This document shows positions 1 through 8,032 of a stretch of 53,450 nt of DNA, in pieces. Every line of letters starts with the position of its first letter. Position 1 is the first letter of the stretch. The notes under the pieces were generated by a model. It was not told the DNA's origin. It was given only the letters and a program-made list of their open reading frames with translations, and ran no database searches. Origin of the DNA: DASZGI01 sp035938995 (lineage in GTDB: Bacteria; Actinomycetota; Actinomycetes; Streptomycetales; Catenulisporaceae); the NCBI RefSeq assembly GCF_035938995.1, contig NZ_DASZGI010000223.1:1-53450 (forward strand). The letters run 5' to 3'. The translations under genes and the position numbers were made by a program.

Positions 1-363
1 CGCCGTCTCACCCGGGCCATGCGGCCACTCGCGTTGAGGTCAGCCGGGAAAGAAGGGTCTAACAACTCGGTCATCTGTCATGTGGGACGCCGATCGGGCC
101 AGGCCTACCGAACCCCTGTCGTGGCCGCAGCGCACGACGACGACTTCCTGATCGCTCTCTTCCCTATGGTGATCGCACCGATTGGATGAAGAACGTCGTT
201 GCCAAAGGGTCGGCGACGCTCATATCCCGTGGTCGGGCCTACGAGATTGACAGGCCTGAGGTGATTCCCATGGCTGAAGCGACCGGCTACTTCCAGCCGA
301 AAGAGCAGCGCCTGCACAGACGTTTCCAGGTCGAGTCTGCTCTCCGGCTCCACCGTGGATGAT
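1..363 (+). pseudogene. Deazaflavin-type nitroreductase remnant, two frameshifts, cut by window edge
   Basis: Reading the plus strand in three pieces recovers one protein. Frame 1 from base 1 gives HVGRRSGQAYRTPV and then DDDFLIAL. After a shift near 160-168, frame 3 gives PYGDRTDWMKNVVAKG and then EVIPMAEATGYF. After a second shift in the A-run at 300-303 the frame returns to 1, giving EQRLHRRF, and stops at TGA 361-363. The GRRSGxxYRTPV, ALPYGxRTDWxxNV and RPEVIP blocks are typical of the F420/deazaflavin-dependent nitroreductase-like family (DUF385 type). The 5' part lies outside the window. Two compensating shifts mean no intact product, unless they are assembly errors. The identity rests on family motifs I recognise; confidence in the gene being broken is somewhat lower than in the family. 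Confidence 0.65.
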
Positions 364-385
364 TCAGTGGTGGATGATTCAGTGC
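356..385. repeat. Perfect 15-bp tandem duplication
   Basis: GTGGATGATTCAGTG occurs twice back to back (356-370 and 371-385). The first copy contains the stop codon of the nitroreductase remnant. It looks like a local duplication at the end of the decayed gene. Confidence 0.85.
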
Positions 386-620
386 CAGCTTGACCGTGGT
401 TGCGCCGGGTTCGGGTGGCTTCCCTGCCGCCTCATGATCCGGGGCGGCCGGAACCGTCGTGTCGCCCTGTCCGCTGCGGTTTGCCGTGCGAGGGGTTGGC
501 TGAACCCGGCCTCAAGGCCCCAGACCTTGACATGGGTCCGGGGCCTTCGTGCCCGCTAGTGCCTGATCAGTCTTGATCACGTTCTGACGGTTTCCGAACG
601 CGGCTACCGTGATGAGGCGA
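364..620. other. Intergenic region without a recognised gene
   Basis: Apart from the end of the tandem repeat and the hairpin at 514-547, nothing here resembles a conserved coding region. Short open frames exist but show no motif or convincing ribosome binding site. Confidence 0.5.
514..547. terminator. GC-rich hairpin, likely intrinsic terminator
   Basis: AAGGCCCC (514-521) pairs with GGGGCCTT (540-547). GACC inside it pairs with GGTC after one mismatch, so the stem is about 12 bp. There is no U-tract, which is common for actinobacterial terminators. It lies downstream of both the decayed plus-strand gene and the minus-strand lipoprotein gene ending at 621, so it could serve either. Confidence 0.6.
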
Positions 621-1217
621 TCACGGGTGGAAGTACTGGTCGATCACCGTGACGAGGCCGCCGTTGTTGAAGTCGATCCCGTAGAAGCCGCCGTATTCGT
701 TGAGGTTGCTGGCGGCGAACTGCGACCACGTCTGGGAGTACGGCTGGCCGCCGTGGTTCATTGCGGTGATCTTCACGGTCGTGGCCACGTCGTAGTCCAC
801 GGCCGGGCCGGTGACGGAGTACTCTGCGTCGTTCGGGATGCCTCCTCCGCACAGGCCTTTCGCCGGCTGCGCGACGAGTTCCTCGTGGTTGGTCGCGGGG
901 TCGACTCCGATCGAGAGGATGCGCACGAACCTCTGCTCGGGAAACGAGCACGGCGTCGGCGTGGGGCTCGGGGGTATCGAGGACAGTGGCGGCTGCGCGG
1001 ACGACGGGGCCTGCGTCGGCGCACTTGCGGGGGGTGTCGTCCCGCTGGCGCCCGTGGGCAGTTGCACAGCCGGTGCGGTGGACGGCGACGACGTCGCACT
1101 CGTGCCCACGGTGGCGCCTGCGGCAGCGTTGGTCGTCGCGGTGCAGCCCGCGACGAGTGCGGTGCCGGCGGCAGTGAGGACGACCGCTGCGGCGAGGCGC
1201 CGGGTGAGGATGGTCAT
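621..1217 (-). CDS. Secreted lipoprotein of unknown function
   Basis: The product is 198 residues. Residues 1-25 form a lipoprotein signal: MTILTRR basic start, hydrophobic stretch and lipobox LVAGC with the lipidated cysteine at residue 25. A long Ala/Thr/Ser/Pro linker (about residues 30-100, including PPSPTPTP) precedes a compact C-terminal part with two cysteines (PTPCSF and KGLCGGG) that could form a disulfide outside the membrane. The start at ATG 1217 was chosen because GGGGG lies 5 bases upstream and the signal peptide begins there; the frame is open further upstream but that part is not signal-like. I do not recognise the C-terminal domain. The gene stands alone. Confidence 0.75.
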   Translation of the reverse strand: MTILTRRLAAAVVLTAAGTALVAGCTATTNAAAGATVGTSATSSPSTAPAVQLPTGASGTTPPASAPTQAPSSAQPPLSSIPPSPTPTPCSFPEQRFVRILSIGVDPATNHEELVAQPAKGLCGGGIPNDAEYSVTGPAVDYDVATTVKITAMNHGGQPYSQTWSQFAASNLNEYGGFYGIDFNNGGLVTVIDQYFHP

Positions 1218-1993
1218 GTTGCCCCCTGGGAGAATCGGGCGGGTGGTGGGTATCCGGCACGGCCCTGCGTGCGGAGTCACACACAAAAACGCGTGGCGGC
1301 GCGAGCGGTTGGGCTCAGCATGTAACGACTTGGCAAGCGGGTCGTTCGTCACCCTGATTGACCTGGGGAATAAATGATTTTGCGCGCGATCCTCGGCACC
1401 TTCGTGCTGTCGAGTTTGCACCGGCGGGCAGTCAGGGACCGAGTCCGTCCAAGGCGCAGACCGAGCGCACGGAGTCGCTGAGAACCTTGACGGCTTGGCG
1501 CTGTGGGAGGTCTCGGAGATGGTGACCTATAGCGGGGTGCGTCTGCGGGCTGACGTGAGCCATGGGATGGCGGCCTTGATCGCAGGCAGTTTGGCCGTCG
1601 TGGGTGCTGGCGTGGGCCACGTATCAGTCCGCGTCAGTGCTGTGCGTGCAGATCGCCGTAGGCGAGTGACTGCGTGGGAGGCGAGTGACGGGCTGGGAGG
1701 CGAGGCAACGCGATGACTTCTTCGACCTCATTGGCGGGTCGGATATCGGTGCGGCGGCGTGGTTCGGTCGGCAGGCCAAGCGTTCGGACGCTCGGCTGTT
1801 GCGCACGTGACGGCGTTGGTAGACCGCTAACGTCGGAGTCAAGGTGAGGCGGCGCCGTGACTTATCCCAGCAGTGGTTCCCGGAAGGTCTCGCGTCCAAG
1901 GTGCCGCCTTCAAGGTGCCGCCTTCCTAAGACTCTTTATTCTCTTTGTTGAGCCCTTCTGTCGTTGTGCTGGGAGTGGCTCGGGGCGGCTCAG
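1218..1993. other. Gene-poor region, possible decayed sequence
   Basis: No convincing gene is seen in 776 bases. The right part (1495-1716) has an open frame with a stretch SHGMAALIAGSLAVVGAG that faintly recalls the N-terminal domain of ISAs1-type transposases, but no DDE motif or terminal repeats can be found. The first bases (1218-1330) presumably hold the promoter of the lipoprotein gene. Confidence 0.4.
1898..1925. repeat. Perfect 14-bp tandem duplication
   Basis: AAGGTGCCGCCTTC is repeated directly at 1898-1911 and 1912-1925, just downstream of the ion-channel-like gene that ends at 1994. Each unit is itself partly self-complementary (AAGG/CCTT), so the pair could form alternative small hairpins. 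Confidence 0.8.
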
Positions 1994-3754
1994 TTAGGAG
2001 ACAAGGCCGGTGTGACGGCCGAGGCCGGTGCGGGTGGCGACGAGGACGTAGCTGTCGCCGGGGTTGAGCCTGCGGCCGTGGTCGGGGCGCCAGATGTAGT
2101 CGTCGGTGCCCCTTGGGCGGACGGCGATGATTCTTACTTCGCCGGGGGATTCTGCTTCGCGGAGGGTCTTGCCGACGACGGGGGAGCCTGCTTCCGCTGC
2201 GAACTGGGCGATGAGGACCACGTGGCGGTAGACCGAGAGCGTGCCGAGGACTTCCCTGCCCATGAGCGCTGCCGCGAATGCGGGGGCTGCCAGGTAGGAC
2301 ACCGAGCGTGAGGATGCGTTGGTGAAGGTGCGGTAGACGTGGGCTGCGAAGTCGTCGTCGAAGAGGCGTAGGACGACTCTTACATCCGGGCTGACTGCTC
2401 GTGCTTCGAGGACTGCTTCCAGGTTCGTCGCGTCGTCGCCGGTTACCGCGAGGACTGCTCTCGACGTCTGGACTCTTGCTTGGCGGAGTTGGTTGTCGAG
2501 GGGGCCTTCGCCGACGATGACGGGGATGTCGAGGCTTCTGGCGACCGCGATGCCTCTCGTCGTCGGGTCTCTTTCGACGCAGACCACGGGGACTTTGGAC
2601 TCGTGGAGGAGCGTCGCGATTCTTGTGCCGACGTTGCCGAGGCCGATGACAACGGCGTGGCCGCGGATGCCGGCGCTGGGGGTTTTGGGGGCGCCGCGCC
2701 TTTCTTGGCCGGTGTTCTCCACCAGGATCGCGGTGACGACGGCCATGAGGGGGATTCCGCAGAGGGTGATGGCGACCTGCGCGACCCGCTGCCAGGTGCC
2801 GCCCGTTCCACTGGGCTGGCCGAAGTTGTCCGGGACCGCGGAGCCGGCGATGTCGAGCAAGGACTCGTATACCGCCCAGCCGACCGGGCGGTTGAGCAGC
2901 CAGATCAGGATGAAGGACCCGATCACCAGGGCGACGCTGGCAGCCAGGACGACGCGCAGCTGCGCGCTGGTGAAAAAGCGCCACATGTCGATGAGCCGCC
3001 AGCGGATGCGGGAGATTCGCGGGAGGGCGTCGCCGGGTTCGGATTCGAGGAACTGCAAGACCGCTTCATGGCCGGTGGCGGGCGTGGGGGTGGGCTGCCG
3101 GGTGACCCTGGTGACCCACTGCGCGGTCGGGCCGGGGGTCTCCGGCAGCAGCCGCATACGGGAGAGGTCCTGCTGGTCGATCTCGTCGGCGACCGTGCAC
3201 AGGTAGTCGACCGGGGAGATCTGCTCGCTCTGCGCGATGGTGACCGCGCGGCCGCCGATCTGCACCGAGTTGGGCCGACGCAGCGCCGCGTCGACGAACG
3301 CCGGGGCCGCGGTGGCGGACCGGGAGAGCGCCGCGCAGTTGTCGAAGAGCTTTTCGATGTGCTCGCCGAGCCGCTGGTTGTACATCCGCAGCACTATGCG
3401 GATACGGGGGTTGAGTGATTGGGCGCGAAGGGCGGCGTGGATGTTGCTCTGGTCGTCACCGTCCACCATGGCGATGCCGCGCGCGCTGACCGCCTGGGCG
3501 AGATGCAGGGCCTCCTCACCGACGGAGGGTGTGACGACGACCCCTGATTCGCCGAGGATCTTCAGGATGTGCGGTGAGTGGTCGCGTTCCCGGTCCGGCA
3601 GGATCGCCACCACCGGGACGTCGTACTGCTCGGTCAGCTCGACGACCAGCCGGTGCGCCAGCGAACCGGCGCCGCAGACGATGTAATGGTCCGTATGCGG
3701 AACCGCGGGCAGGATCCGCTCGACCGGCCCCATGCCCCACCCTGTGTTCGCCAT
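1994..3754 (-). CDS. Double-RCK membrane protein, CASTOR/POLLUX-type ion channel family
   Basis: The 586-residue product has two TrkA-N/RCK nucleotide-binding domains around a small membrane region. The first (about residues 20-165) starts with VCGAGSLAHRLV. Two predicted membrane helices (about 267-287 and 324-346) flank a short segment at 294-306. The second Rossmann domain starts at VVIGLGNVGTRIA (368-380), and a TrkA-C-like end follows from about residue 500. This order matches the CASTOR/POLLUX-related channels of plants and actinobacteria. No classic potassium-filter GYG is visible in the loop, so ion selectivity cannot be called. The start ATG 3754 has only a weak ribosome binding site. 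The gene is 21 bases downstream of the esterase-like genes on the same strand. Confidence 0.8.
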   Translation of the reverse strand: MANTGWGMGPVERILPAVPHTDHYIVCGAGSLAHRLVVELTEQYDVPVVAILPDRERDHSPHILKILGESGVVVTPSVGEEALHLAQAVSARGIAMVDGDDQSNIHAALRAQSLNPRIRIVLRMYNQRLGEHIEKLFDNCAALSRSATAAPAFVDAALRRPNSVQIGGRAVTIAQSEQISPVDYLCTVADEIDQQDLSRMRLLPETPGPTAQWVTRVTRQPTPTPATGHEAVLQFLESEPGDALPRISRIRWRLIDMWRFFTSAQLRVVLAASVALVIGSFILIWLLNRPVGWAVYESLLDIAGSAVPDNFGQPSGTGGTWQRVAQVAITLCGIPLMAVVTAILVENTGQERRGAPKTPSAGIRGHAVVIGLGNVGTRIATLLHESKVPVVCVERDPTTRGIAVARSLDIPVIVGEGPLDNQLRQARVQTSRAVLAVTGDDATNLEAVLEARAVSPDVRVVLRLFDDDFAAHVYRTFTNASSRSVSYLAAPAFAAALMGREVLGTLSVYRHVVLIAQFAAEAGSPVVGKTLREAESPGEVRIIAVRPRGTDDYIWRPDHGRRLNPGDSYVLVATRTGLGRHTGLVS

Positions 3755-3775
3755 GATCTGACGATAGTAGGACGC

Positions 3776-4927
3776 TCAGCCGGGCGGGGACGAGACTAGT
3801 TGAGCACTTAACCACTGAAGCGCGGCCGGGACCTCGGCGTTCCACGTGTTGAAGTTGTGGCCGCCCTGGGCGCGAATCAGGGTTGAGACGCGCATCGGCG
3901 CCTTGGCCGCTGCGGCGAACGCCATCGTGGGGGCGTAGTTGTCCTCGCCGGTCTTGCTGGTGGAGAGGAGGGCGGCGATGGGGGGCGAGGGAAGGTTGTT
4001 GATACGCCAGGTGAGGTTGTTGAGATTCCGGAAAGCTTGGTTGTTGTCGTAGAGGTCGCCGGTGGTGCCGTCCTGGAGGGCGTCCAGGTAGCCGGACAGG
4101 GAGGCGGCGGCGGAGAACTTGTCAGAGTTCATCATCGCCAGCTTGAGCGCGCAGTAGCCGCCGGTCGAGTCACCCACCAGACCCCAGCCGCGCGCGTCGG
4201 TCGCCACCCGGAAGTCCCGCTCGACGGCGGTCGTGACGTCTTGGGACCAGAAGGTCCCGGCGAGCGGACCTCCGTTGGGCACGTCGGTGCACTCGGTGTC
4301 CCGGCCCGGAATGATCATCGGCGACATCATGACCAGGACCATCGGCTTGTCCTGGCCGGTTGCGATGCCGCCGGCCAGGCGCGCGGGGTAGCGCAGCAGG
4401 GTGACGAGCTTGACCACGCTGCCGGGGTAGCCGGACGAGACGATGACGGCGGGGAAGCGGGTGTCGGCGTACTTGGGCTGGAAGTACTGGGGCGGGAAGT
4501 AGATCATCGCGTCGGCGGAGAGGCCGGTGGTCTGGCCTTTGATCGTGGTGTCGAGGATCTGGCCGACCGCGGCCGGATTGCCGTCCCCGGGCAGGCCGAC
4601 GGCTTGGTGGCCGGTGATGGTGATGGGATCTTCGGTGGCTCCGGCGCCGAGGGGGGTGGGTGCGGCGAAAGTGTAGCTACGGCTGGACGAGGCGTTGGCC
4701 ACGCCGAGCAGGTCGTTCCAGGTGCCGTAAAAGCCGAAGTAGGAGTTGGCGTAAGCGGCGGCGGTGGAAAGAAGGAAAAGTTGGGCGACGGCGAAGGCGG
4801 CGACGCGGAGGGTGATGCCCTTGGGGCCGCCCCCAGAGAGGCGGGGCCAGAAGTAGACAAGGAGGACGAAGATGGCGACGGTGACGACCGTGAGGAGGAT
4901 GAGGAAGGGGGCGCCGGTGAGACTCAT
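3776..4927 (-). CDS. Membrane-anchored esterase of the antigen 85/EstA alpha/beta-hydrolase type
   Basis: The 383-residue product begins with two hydrophobic segments (about 8-27 and 42-60) followed by an alpha/beta-hydrolase resembling the esterase/mycolyltransferase family. The nucleophile elbow is GDSTG with Ser254, and a His lies late in the chain (AQGGHNF, His357). E328/D329 in TGEDN may supply the acid. The catalytic domain is predicted to face outward. ATG 4927 overlaps the stop of the upstream paralogue (ATGA) and has GGGGG upstream, so translation is probably coupled. The substrate is unknown; next to a wall-polymer locus, an acyl transfer or deacylation on the envelope is plausible. 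A longer in-frame start exists but lies inside the upstream gene. Confidence 0.75.
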   Translation of the reverse strand: MSLTGAPFLILLTVVTVAIFVLLVYFWPRLSGGGPKGITLRVAAFAVAQLFLLSTAAAYANSYFGFYGTWNDLLGVANASSSRSYTFAAPTPLGAGATEDPITITGHQAVGLPGDGNPAAVGQILDTTIKGQTTGLSADAMIYFPPQYFQPKYADTRFPAVIVSSGYPGSVVKLVTLLRYPARLAGGIATGQDKPMVLVMMSPMIIPGRDTECTDVPNGGPLAGTFWSQDVTTAVERDFRVATDARGWGLVGDSTGGYCALKLAMMNSDKFSAAASLSGYLDALQDGTTGDLYDNNQAFRNLNNLTWRINNLPSPPIAALLSTSKTGEDNYAPTMAFAAAAKAPMRVSTLIRAQGGHNFNTWNAEVPAALQWLSAQLVSSPPG

Positions 4928-5901
4928 GACTTGACCCCCTGGAGCGTCTGGGCGAGCCAGGAGAGCGCGCTCTGCGTGTCGGTGTTCCCGCTGACGGTCG
5001 TCTGGAGGGGTGGGCGCACGTGGCCGAGGACGCTGTCCGGCGGGCCAGAGACGCCAGCCAGGAGGATGCGGCTCGGTGGGGCGGGGTAGGTGGCGAGCCA
5101 CCAGGCGGGGTTGAAGCTCGCCGAGGTGGGGTTGGTGACGGTCGAGGCCGGGTTGGCGGCGGCCGGGGTGGGGCTGATGGCGGCTGCGGCTGAGTAGCGG
5201 GTGGAGTCAGCGAGTGCGAACTCCAGCGCGCAGGCGGAGTCGGGGCCCGTACCGAGCGCGCCCCAGTCGCTCGCGCTTAGTCCGACGGCGTAGTGCGCGG
5301 CGATCGCGGAGCGCAGGTCTTGGGACCAGAACTGTCCGCCCTGCGCGCCGCCGGGCTGGTCGGTGCAGGGGATGGTGGAACCGTTCGCGGTGTCCACGAT
5401 CACAACGAGGGCCTGGACCGGGCGGGCGGCGTTGCTTAAGGCGGCAGCCTCCGCGGCGGCGCTCTGCTGACCCGTCGCGTCGACGACTATGGCGGGGTAG
5501 GACTGCGGAGGATGCGGCGGCACGTATACGCGTAGCCGGGCGGTGATGCCGCTGCGCAGGCCAGTGAGAGTGGTCGTGGTGATCAAGCCGGACGTTGAGC
5601 CCGAGGTGAGCTGCGAGGCGTTGACGTTCGCCGCCACCGCGCCCTTGTCGTTCACGTGATAGCGCTGCGACCCAGAGCCGAACAGGTCGCTCCACGAGGT
5701 GTAGAAGCCGAAGTAGGCGTTGGCGAAGACGGCGGCGACGGAGAGCACGAGAAGCTGGGATGAGACGAGGAGCGCGACGCGGCCGCAGATGGCGCGGGGG
5801 GTGGCGGGGGCGAGCTTAGGCCAAAGCCAGACCGTGAGGGCGAACAGAGCCAATGCGACCAGGGCCAGCAGCACGATGAAGGTCTTGCTGGTGATACCCA
5901 T
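4924..5901 (-). CDS. Inactive-looking paralogue of the adjacent esterase
   Basis: The 325-residue protein has the same design as its downstream neighbour: two N-terminal hydrophobic segments (8-27, 42-60), the shared NxYFGFYxxW motif at residues 61-70, then an esterase-like fold with a shared FWSQDL motif. At the nucleophile elbow, where the neighbour has GDSTGGYCAL, this protein reads GTGPDSACAL, so the serine position is Gly219. The late catalytic-histidine region (GGHNF in the neighbour) is also missing. I infer a pseudoenzyme that may form a complex with, or regulate, the active paralogue. The coupled ATGA overlap supports joint production. Alternatively Ser222 could act from a shifted elbow, which I consider unlikely. 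Confidence 0.7.
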   Translation of the reverse strand: MGITSKTFIVLLALVALALFALTVWLWPKLAPATPRAICGRVALLVSSQLLVLSVAAVFANAYFGFYTSWSDLFGSGSQRYHVNDKGAVAANVNASQLTSGSTSGLITTTTLTGLRSGITARLRVYVPPHPPQSYPAIVVDATGQQSAAAEAAALSNAARPVQALVVIVDTANGSTIPCTDQPGGAQGGQFWSQDLRSAIAAHYAVGLSASDWGALGTGPDSACALEFALADSTRYSAAAAISPTPAAANPASTVTNPTSASFNPAWWLATYPAPPSRILLAGVSGPPDSVLGHVRPPLQTTVSGNTDTQSALSWLAQTLQGVKS

Positions 5902-6066
5902 CGCCCTAGCGCCCGCATCCCGACCTGTGTCCGGCCGCGCTTTCCGCGGCTTCGCTCCAAGTATCAGACGAGGGGGTGGTGTTTGCTGGTTCCTTGCCAG
6001 GTGTTCACGGAGCCGCGGGTATGGACACGGGAGACGGGCACGGGAATGCCGCGGATGCTGCTGCGG

Positions 6067-6924
6067 CTAGCGCTGGGCGCTCCACTCCTCATAGGCCCCG
6101 GTGACCTCGTCGACGTCGCCGTCCATGCGGATCACCCCGGCCTCGAGCCAGATCGCCCGGTCGCAGATGTCCCTGACGGAAGCTATCGAGTGGCTCACGA
6201 CGAACACGGTGCCCGCATTCTGGCGTAGCTCGCGGATACGGTTCTCGCTGCGCCTTTGGAAACCCTGGTCGCCCGTAGCCAGCGCCTCGTCGATCAGGAG
6301 GACATCGTGAAGTTTGGTCGCCGCGATGGAGAAGCGCAGGCGGGCGGCCTGGCCCGCCGAATACGTCTTCATGGGACGCTGGGAGGTCCTGGCACCGTTC
6401 TCGTCGATGCCGGAGAAGTCGATGATTTCCTGGTACTTCTCCTTGATCTCGTCCGGGTGCAAGCCCATCGCCAGGCAGCCGAGGACCACGTTGCGCTCGC
6501 CGGTCAGGTCGTTCATCAGCGCCGCGTTCACCCCGAGGAGGGACGGCTGGCCGTCGGTGTACACGCCGCCGACCTTCTCCGCCGGCAGCAGCCCGGCGAT
6601 CGCACGCAGCAGGGTCGACTTACCGGAGCCGTTGGACCCGATCAGGCCGATCGACTCGCCGCGCCGGGCCACGAAGGAGATGCCCTTGATCGCGTGCACG
6701 TCGCTGAGCGCATTGTGCTTGCGTCGGTGGAACATCCGGTTCAGCGCGCCGGTCGCCGTACCCTTGGTCGCGCCGCCCGCGCCGTAGATCTTGTAGTGGA
6801 CGTGCAGGTTCTCCACGACCACCGTCGGCTGGTTCTGCGCGGCCTCGGCCCGCCGCTTGGCCCGGCGCTCCAGGACCTCCTCGCGGCTCAGTTCGCCCGT
6901 GCTCTCGTCGACAACCTCAGCCAC
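6067..6924 (-). CDS. ABC exporter ATPase for a cell-surface polysaccharide or teichoic acid (Wzt/TagH type)
   Basis: About 285 residues. Walker A GSNGSGKST, signature YSAGQAARLRFS (the relaxed form typical of polysaccharide exporters), Walker B VLLIDEALATGD and H-loop VVSHS are all present. It lacks the C-terminal carbohydrate-binding domain of O-antigen Wzt proteins and is closer to TagH and mycobacterial galactan-exporter ATPases. GTG 6924 was chosen because GAGGAG lies 10 bases upstream; an upstream GTG at 6942 is also possible. It overlaps the permease gene by 8 bases, so the two form one export unit. It is the last gene of the polymer operon, with 165 bases to the next gene. Confidence 0.85.
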   Translation of the reverse strand: MAEVVDESTGELSREEVLERRAKRRAEAAQNQPTVVVENLHVHYKIYGAGGATKGTATGALNRMFHRRKHNALSDVHAIKGISFVARRGESIGLIGSNGSGKSTLLRAIAGLLPAEKVGGVYTDGQPSLLGVNAALMNDLTGERNVVLGCLAMGLHPDEIKEKYQEIIDFSGIDENGARTSQRPMKTYSAGQAARLRFSIAATKLHDVLLIDEALATGDQGFQRRSENRIRELRQNAGTVFVVSHSIASVRDICDRAIWLEAGVIRMDGDVDEVTGAYEEWSAQR

Positions 6925-7921
6925 GGCCGTACGTCTCCTCACCCTGCCAGAAGTACAGGTACCCGCCCACGCCGATCGCCAGCGCCCAGGCGACCGCCCA
7001 CAGCCAGGCGTGCGGCGGAAGGTACATCGCGTTCGCGATCTGGGCGGCTGTCTGCTTCGGATTCGGCGCGGGCGGTGTGATCAGCTGGCTACGGACCAGC
7101 TGGATGAAGATCAGCGGCGGGTTGTGGTCGAGGACCCAGGCGAGCGCGGCCGGGGTGCTCGGGTGCTGGGCGATCATGTTCTTGATGCTGTAGAACACGC
7201 CCGAGCCGTACATCCAGGTGCGCAGGAGGAACGGGAGCAGCTGGCTGGTGTCGGTCAGGATCGCGCCGAAGCGGGCGACGAACAGCGCCAGGCCGGTGTT
7301 GAAGACGAACTGGAGCGCCAGCGCCACCGCGATCAGCAGCCAGTGCCAGGTGACCGGCTCGCCGCGGACCAGCGCCACCCCGACCAGGATGACCATCGCG
7401 ATGATCAGCTGCTGGAGCTGGATGATGGTGATCGCGATCGGCAGGCTGGCGCGGGGGAAGTACAGCGCCCGGATGAGGTTGAGGTTGTCGCTGATCGCCC
7501 GCGAGCCGTAGAGCATCGCGGTCTGCATGAAGTTGAAGATGAAGACGCCGGTGACCAGGTAGACGATGAAGTCCGGGACGCCGCGGCTGGTGCCGAGCAG
7601 CACACCGAAGATCAGGTAGTAGACCCCGACGTTGAGGATCGGGGTGAGCACCTGCCAGATCTGGCCGAGCCGCGAGCCCGAGTACAGCGCCTGGTTGCGC
7701 GCGGTGGCCCAGGTCACGATGAAGTGCCGGGCGACCCACAGCCGTTTGGCGTACGCCCACGGGCTCGGGCGGGCGCCCGCGACTGCGAGGCCGTACTTGG
7801 CCGCCATGCCCGCGCCGCTGAGCTCGTTGAACTCGGGGTCGACGGGCGCAAGGCTCTCGGAGCCGCCGGCGGGGCCGACCGCCACCGTCTGTGTGCCGCT
7901 CACGTTCCCTCTCGTCTTCAT
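6917..7921 (-). CDS. ABC-2 type permease for polysaccharide/teichoic acid export (Wzm/TagG type)
   Basis: About 334 residues with six predicted membrane helices and the ABC-2 signature region (SRLGQIWQVLTPILNVGVYYLIFG, quoted in parts: SRLGQIW, LTPILNVGVYYL). An amphipathic cytoplasmic N-terminus precedes the first helix. It pairs with the overlapping ATPase gene to move a lipid-linked polymer across the membrane. ATG 7921 is given as start; a GTG at 7903 with GAGAGGG just upstream is a good alternative. The sequence before 7921 is not conserved-looking. Its place at the end of a glycosyltransferase/TagF operon supports export of the polymer made there. Confidence 0.82.
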   Translation of the reverse strand: MKTRGNVSGTQTVAVGPAGGSESLAPVDPEFNELSGAGMAAKYGLAVAGARPSPWAYAKRLWVARHFIVTWATARNQALYSGSRLGQIWQVLTPILNVGVYYLIFGVLLGTSRGVPDFIVYLVTGVFIFNFMQTAMLYGSRAISDNLNLIRALYFPRASLPIAITIIQLQQLIIAMVILVGVALVRGEPVTWHWLLIAVALALQFVFNTGLALFVARFGAILTDTSQLLPFLLRTWMYGSGVFYSIKNMIAQHPSTPAALAWVLDHNPPLIFIQLVRSQLITPPAPNPKQTAAQIANAMYLPPHAWLWAVAWALAIGVGGYLYFWQGEETYGRG

Positions 7922-8032
7922 CGCATCCGCGTCGATATCACTAGCCGAACCATCTGCGCCGGACCATCCGCGCCGAATCGCCTGGGCCTGGGGCCGTGTC
8001 ACCACTCACCGCCATGCCGGACGACCGGCGGG

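Noticed and set aside
1321..1348. BldN-like promoter TGTAAC-N16-CGTTCG
   Set aside because: It points rightwards into a region without a gene; the adjacent lipoprotein gene is on the other strand.
1495..1716. Possible ISAs1-type transposase fragment
   Set aside because: Only a faint similarity around SHGMAALIAG; no DDE residues, no terminal inverted repeats and no target duplication can be seen.
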